From: Candidatus Sulfotelmatobacter sp.
GTDB taxonomy: Bacteria > Acidobacteriota > Terriglobia > Terriglobales > Acidobacteriaceae
NCBI GenBank assembly: GCA_030040725.1
Contig: JASHTD010000359.1
Location: 1-8,826 of the forward strand
Length of the DNA stretch: 8,826 nucleotides
Direction: 5' to 3'
Part shown: in pieces, positions 6,636-8,826 of the stretch
How the letters are laid out: every line of letters starts with the position of its first letter
How positions within the stretch are numbered: position 1 is the stretch's first letter
The notes under the pieces: generated by a model
Databases searched by the model: none
What the model was told of the DNA's origin: nothing
What the model saw: only the letters and a program-made list of their open reading frames with translations
Made by a program: the position numbers and the translations under genes

Positions 6636-7259
6636 TTACGGCGGCGAGATGGTTCCGGCCGCATTCACGTCGATATCCACCGATTCGCTTACGCGCAAGA
6701 ATAATGTGCTGGGATTTTTCATTCCCCATTTCACGTAGGGAATTGAAAAATGCAGCGCCGCGGACCAATGGTCGGAAAACATTTCTACCTGAGCGGGAAT
6801 AGTCAGTTCGTGATCGGCGCCGTGAATGGAGACCGCTCCATGCAGGCGAAGGGAAGATTTGCCCAGCGGCAGGGTTCCATCGATGCGATCGGGACGGAAC
6901 GTGATTTCCGGATACTTCTCGCTCTCCAGAATCTCGCGATGCATTTTTCGATCGCGAATGCTGTTGCCGCTCTGGCCACTTCTGGCATCCACGACAATTT
7001 CTCCGGTAAGGCTGCCTGACGCGGAATCAAAATTCAAAGAACCACGCTCTGTCCGGAAAGTTCCGCGAACCGTGTGCAAAACGTCGGCGAGTGTGAACGT
7101 TATGGATGTATGCTGCGGGTCGAACTGAAGAGCGAGTTGTTTGTCGCTATCTTTGTTCTGATCGCTGTGCTGACCAAGACAGAGGCCGCCGACAAGCACG
7201 CAAAGCAAAATCAAAAGCAGCGACGCCCGTTGCAAGAGGCTGCGGCTGGAGGGTTTCAT
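6636..7259 (-). CDS. Secreted YceI-family protein
   Basis: A 207-residue exported protein of the YceI family, a lipocalin-like beta-barrel that in characterised members binds polyisoprenoid or amphiphilic lipids in the periplasm. The N-terminus MKPSSRSLLQRASLLLILLCV is a signal peptide with a basic start and a hydrophobic core to about residue 29. The Cys in GGLC has Leu before it, so it is a poor lipobox and type I cleavage is more likely. The YceI domain runs about 43-203: FDPQHTSITFTLADVLHTVRGTF, GEIVVDARSGQSGNSIRDRKMH, LESEKYPEITFRPD, LRLHGAVSIHGADHELTIP and IPYVKWGMKNPS. I chose ATG 7259 because it gives a proper signal peptide and lies 7 bases after the flavoprotein stop. A longer reading from 7340 would overlap that gene by 74 bases and put 27 unrelated residues ahead of the signal. 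No clear ribosome site is present, suggesting coupled re-initiation. Confidence 0.9.
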   Translation of the reverse strand: MKPSSRSLLQRASLLLILLCVLVGGLCLGQHSDQNKDSDKQLALQFDPQHTSITFTLADVLHTVRGTFRTERGSLNFDSASGSLTGEIVVDARSGQSGNSIRDRKMHREILESEKYPEITFRPDRIDGTLPLGKSSLRLHGAVSIHGADHELTIPAQVEMFSDHWSAALHFSIPYVKWGMKNPSTLFLRVSESVDIDVNAAGTISPP

Positions 7260-7266
7260 GGTCGAG

Positions 7267-8382
7267 TTATGCAGTGAGCAATCCCCATCCGAGGGTAAGG
7301 CCATTAAGAGCCAGATCGAGAGGCGACGACCTTCCCACATGAAAGGCGAGCAACTTGCGGAAAATTTGGGGACGCCCGCGCAGCACCCGCAGCGTACGTC
7401 TCTGGAGCGCCGGCCGGCCGTCCTGCAGAAGCATCAGTCGCGCCATGAATAAAGGCCGCAAAGAGAGGCGGCGATGTGCGGTCTGGTAATGCGCGAGGTC
7501 ACCCGTGCAAAGAGATTTCGCCAACTCAATCGCTTGGCAAAAAGAAAGGTCAAGACCTTCGCCGGTTATCGCGTCCACTGTGCCGGAGGCGTCGCCGATG
7601 AGCGCGACATTTTCTCGATACAAGCGCTTCAATCTGCGATTAGCTGAGACTGCTCCGCGTTCTGCCGAAGTGGTTTTGGCCCCGCGAAGCCGCTCATAAA
7701 GTGCGGGGAACTCGCGCAAAGATTCATCCAGCCGAAGTTGCGGATTTCGCGATGCTACCGCGACACAAACTTGGCCGGGACCGGATGCCGTCGCATAAGC
7801 CTGGCTATCCTTTCCCCAATAGACTTCCAGCCGGTCCGTCCACGGCGCGACACGATAATGCCTGCGAAACGCATAACGCAAGCGGGAGTGCGAAAACCGA
7901 TCGAGATTTGCCCAGCGGCGCACGCGTGAGTTCGCACCGTCGGCGCCAACAATCCATCGTGCGCGAATCTCGCGATCGGCAAGACAGACTTTGTTATCGG
8001 CGATTCCGGTCACGACGCGTTTCCACAGCAGGTTAACGCCCAACGCCTCGGCACGCTCCGCCAGCGTGCGATGCAATATCGTCCGCCGAACCGAGAGACC
8101 GAACTGGCCGGAAGGAAAATCGGCCTCGGCGGAGAACCCTGAACTCAAGAAGCGCACGCCGCTGAGCCGGCAAATCTCGGGCGCAGGCAGCGCGACTCCC
8201 AAATGCTCGAGCGCGCCAATCGCATCCGGCATCAGCGCTTCCCCGCAGGCCTTGTCGACCGCGGGAGCGGCGCCATCCGCGACCGTCACATGAAATCCCT
8301 GCTGCCGCGCGGCAATCGCCGCGGCCAGTCCTGCGGGACCGCCCCCAACAACAAAAACATCTGTAGAGTTCTGCAAATGCAT
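7267..8382 (-). CDS. FAD-dependent oxidoreductase/monooxygenase (geranylgeranyl reductase-like fold)
   Basis: A 371-residue flavoprotein of the PHBH/geranylgeranyl-reductase type. It shows the FAD-binding GGGPAGLAAA at residues 13-22, a conserved CGEALMPDAIGALEHLGV stretch (46-63) as in this superfamily, the DG motif VGADGANSRVRR (145-156) and the second FAD motif ALIGDASGTVDAITGEGL (260-277). A hydrophobic C-terminus with basic residues suggests peripheral membrane contact. The ATG lies 3 bases after the stop of the type III polyketide synthase (TGAGGAATG), so the two are almost certainly co-translated. In known operons such as Streptomyces srs, a flavoprotein next to a type III PKS hydroxylates the alkylresorcinol towards a quinone; the same role is a reasonable inference here. 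Reduction of a polyprenyl or alkenyl chain is the main alternative. Superfamily is certain; the reaction is not shown by the sequence. Confidence 0.9.
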   Translation of the reverse strand: MHLQNSTDVFVVGGGPAGLAAAIAARQQGFHVTVADGAAPAVDKACGEALMPDAIGALEHLGVALPAPEICRLSGVRFLSSGFSAEADFPSGQFGLSVRRTILHRTLAERAEALGVNLLWKRVVTGIADNKVCLADREIRARWIVGADGANSRVRRWANLDRFSHSRLRYAFRRHYRVAPWTDRLEVYWGKDSQAYATASGPGQVCVAVASRNPQLRLDESLREFPALYERLRGAKTTSAERGAVSANRRLKRLYRENVALIGDASGTVDAITGEGLDLSFCQAIELAKSLCTGDLAHYQTAHRRLSLRPLFMARLMLLQDGRPALQRRTLRVLRGRPQIFRKLLAFHVGRSSPLDLALNGLTLGWGLLTA

Positions 8383-8385
8383 TCC

Positions 8386-8826
8386 TCACCACTCGAGCAG
8401 TACCAGCTCCGAACAAAAACCGGGACCCATCGCGGCCAACAAGCCGAGCGTACCCGGCGCTGGGCGCCGGTTCTTCATCACGTCTTCGAGCACGACCAGT
8501 ACTGAAGCGGAAGAAAGATTGCCTACTTTGCGCAGCGATGCCCAGGAGGCATCGAGCTCTCCGTTGCGCAACCCTAACGCACTCTCCGACGCCTGCAATA
8601 CCTTCGGTCCACCGGTGTGCAGGACAAAACTTTTGAGATCGCTGCGCGAGTGTCCAGTGTCGGCGAGAAAGGCATCCACGTCGCGCCCCAGATTTTCGCG
8701 GATCAGGTTCGGAACCTCGGTCGAGAGTACGATCCGAAAGCCTTTCTCGGAAACATTCCAGCCCATCATATCTTCGGTGTGAGGATAGAAAATCGAGCGG
8801 GTCGCAAGAATTGTCGGGCCATCAAT
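8386..8826 (-). CDS. Type III polyketide synthase, C-terminal part
   Basis: The C-terminal 146 residues of a chalcone/stilbene-synthase-like enzyme; the N-terminal part, including the catalytic Cys, lies beyond the right edge. The first visible residues IDGPTILATRSIFYPHTED run in frame into MMGWNVSEKGFRIVLS, a standard type III PKS core segment. Two of the three catalytic residues are present: His in LHTGGPKVL (codon 8617-8619) and Asn in GNLSSASV (codon 8518-8520). The end MGPGFCSELVLLEW matches the family's closing GPG loop. Such enzymes condense an acyl-CoA or acyl-carrier-bound starter with malonyl-CoA to give pyrones, resorcinols or phloroglucinols. Conservation of these residues argues that it is active and not a decayed copy. 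It is the upstream member of the unit with the flavoprotein and YceI genes. Product and starter cannot be predicted from this part. Confidence 0.93.
   Translation of the reverse strand: MDGPTILATRSIFYPHTEDMMGWNVSEKGFRIVLSTEVPNLIRENLGRDVDAFLADTGHSRSDLKSFVLHTGGPKVLQASESALGLRNGELDASWASLRKVGNLSSASVLVVLEDVMKNRRPAPGTLGLLAAMGPGFCSELVLLEW

Noticed and set aside
7257..7340. Longer N-terminus for the YceI protein (start at 7340)
   Set aside because: It would overlap the flavoprotein gene by 74 bases and place 27 unrelated residues before a complete signal peptide starting at ATG 7259.

Overview
This window looks like chromosomal DNA from a GC-rich, diderm soil-type bacterium. An Acidobacteriota (Terriglobia) origin is my best inference. 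It rests on the gene mix (a CRTAC1-type FG-GAP/UnbV protein with a Tat signal, a MacB-style permease system, a type III polyketide synthase beside a flavoprotein and a YceI protein) and on gene style, not on any marker gene. Nothing in it looks mobile: I saw no transposase, integrase, CRISPR array, tRNA or rRNA.

Layout. Three transcription units are visible. (1) Positions 1-2765, minus strand, is an ABC-transport operon: an MsbA-type exporter half-transporter (TTG start), then a LolD/MacB-type ATPase 3 bases later, then the first 27 codons of a MacB/FtsX-type permease that overlaps the ATPase by 4 bases and runs off the left edge. (2) Positions 2840-6569, plus strand, is divergent from the first unit: a membrane sensor histidine kinase of the NarX/DegS-like HisKA_3 class, its NarL/FixJ-type response regulator 14 bases later, and a Tat-exported seven-repeat FG-GAP/VCBS protein with a C-terminal ASPIC/UnbV domain whose GTG start overlaps the regulator stop. 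(3) Positions 6636-8826, minus strand, converges on the second unit: the C-terminal 146 residues of a type III polyketide synthase (cut by the right edge), an FAD-dependent oxidoreductase 3 bases later, and a secreted YceI-family protein 7 bases later.

How they may work together. The kinase and regulator form a complete phosphorelay, and tight linkage suggests that the extracytoplasmic propeller protein is made with them. The 74-base divergent region (2766-2839) carries a promoter-like -10 for the ABC operon and an imperfect tandem repeat, so the regulator could act on both units. The third unit resembles known type III PKS plus flavoprotein operons that make oxidised alkylresorcinol or alkylpyrone lipids; the YceI protein is a plausible periplasmic carrier for such a lipid. 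These functional links are inferences from gene order. The convergent 66-base gap (6570-6635) holds one short hairpin. No gene-free stretch exceeds 300 bases.
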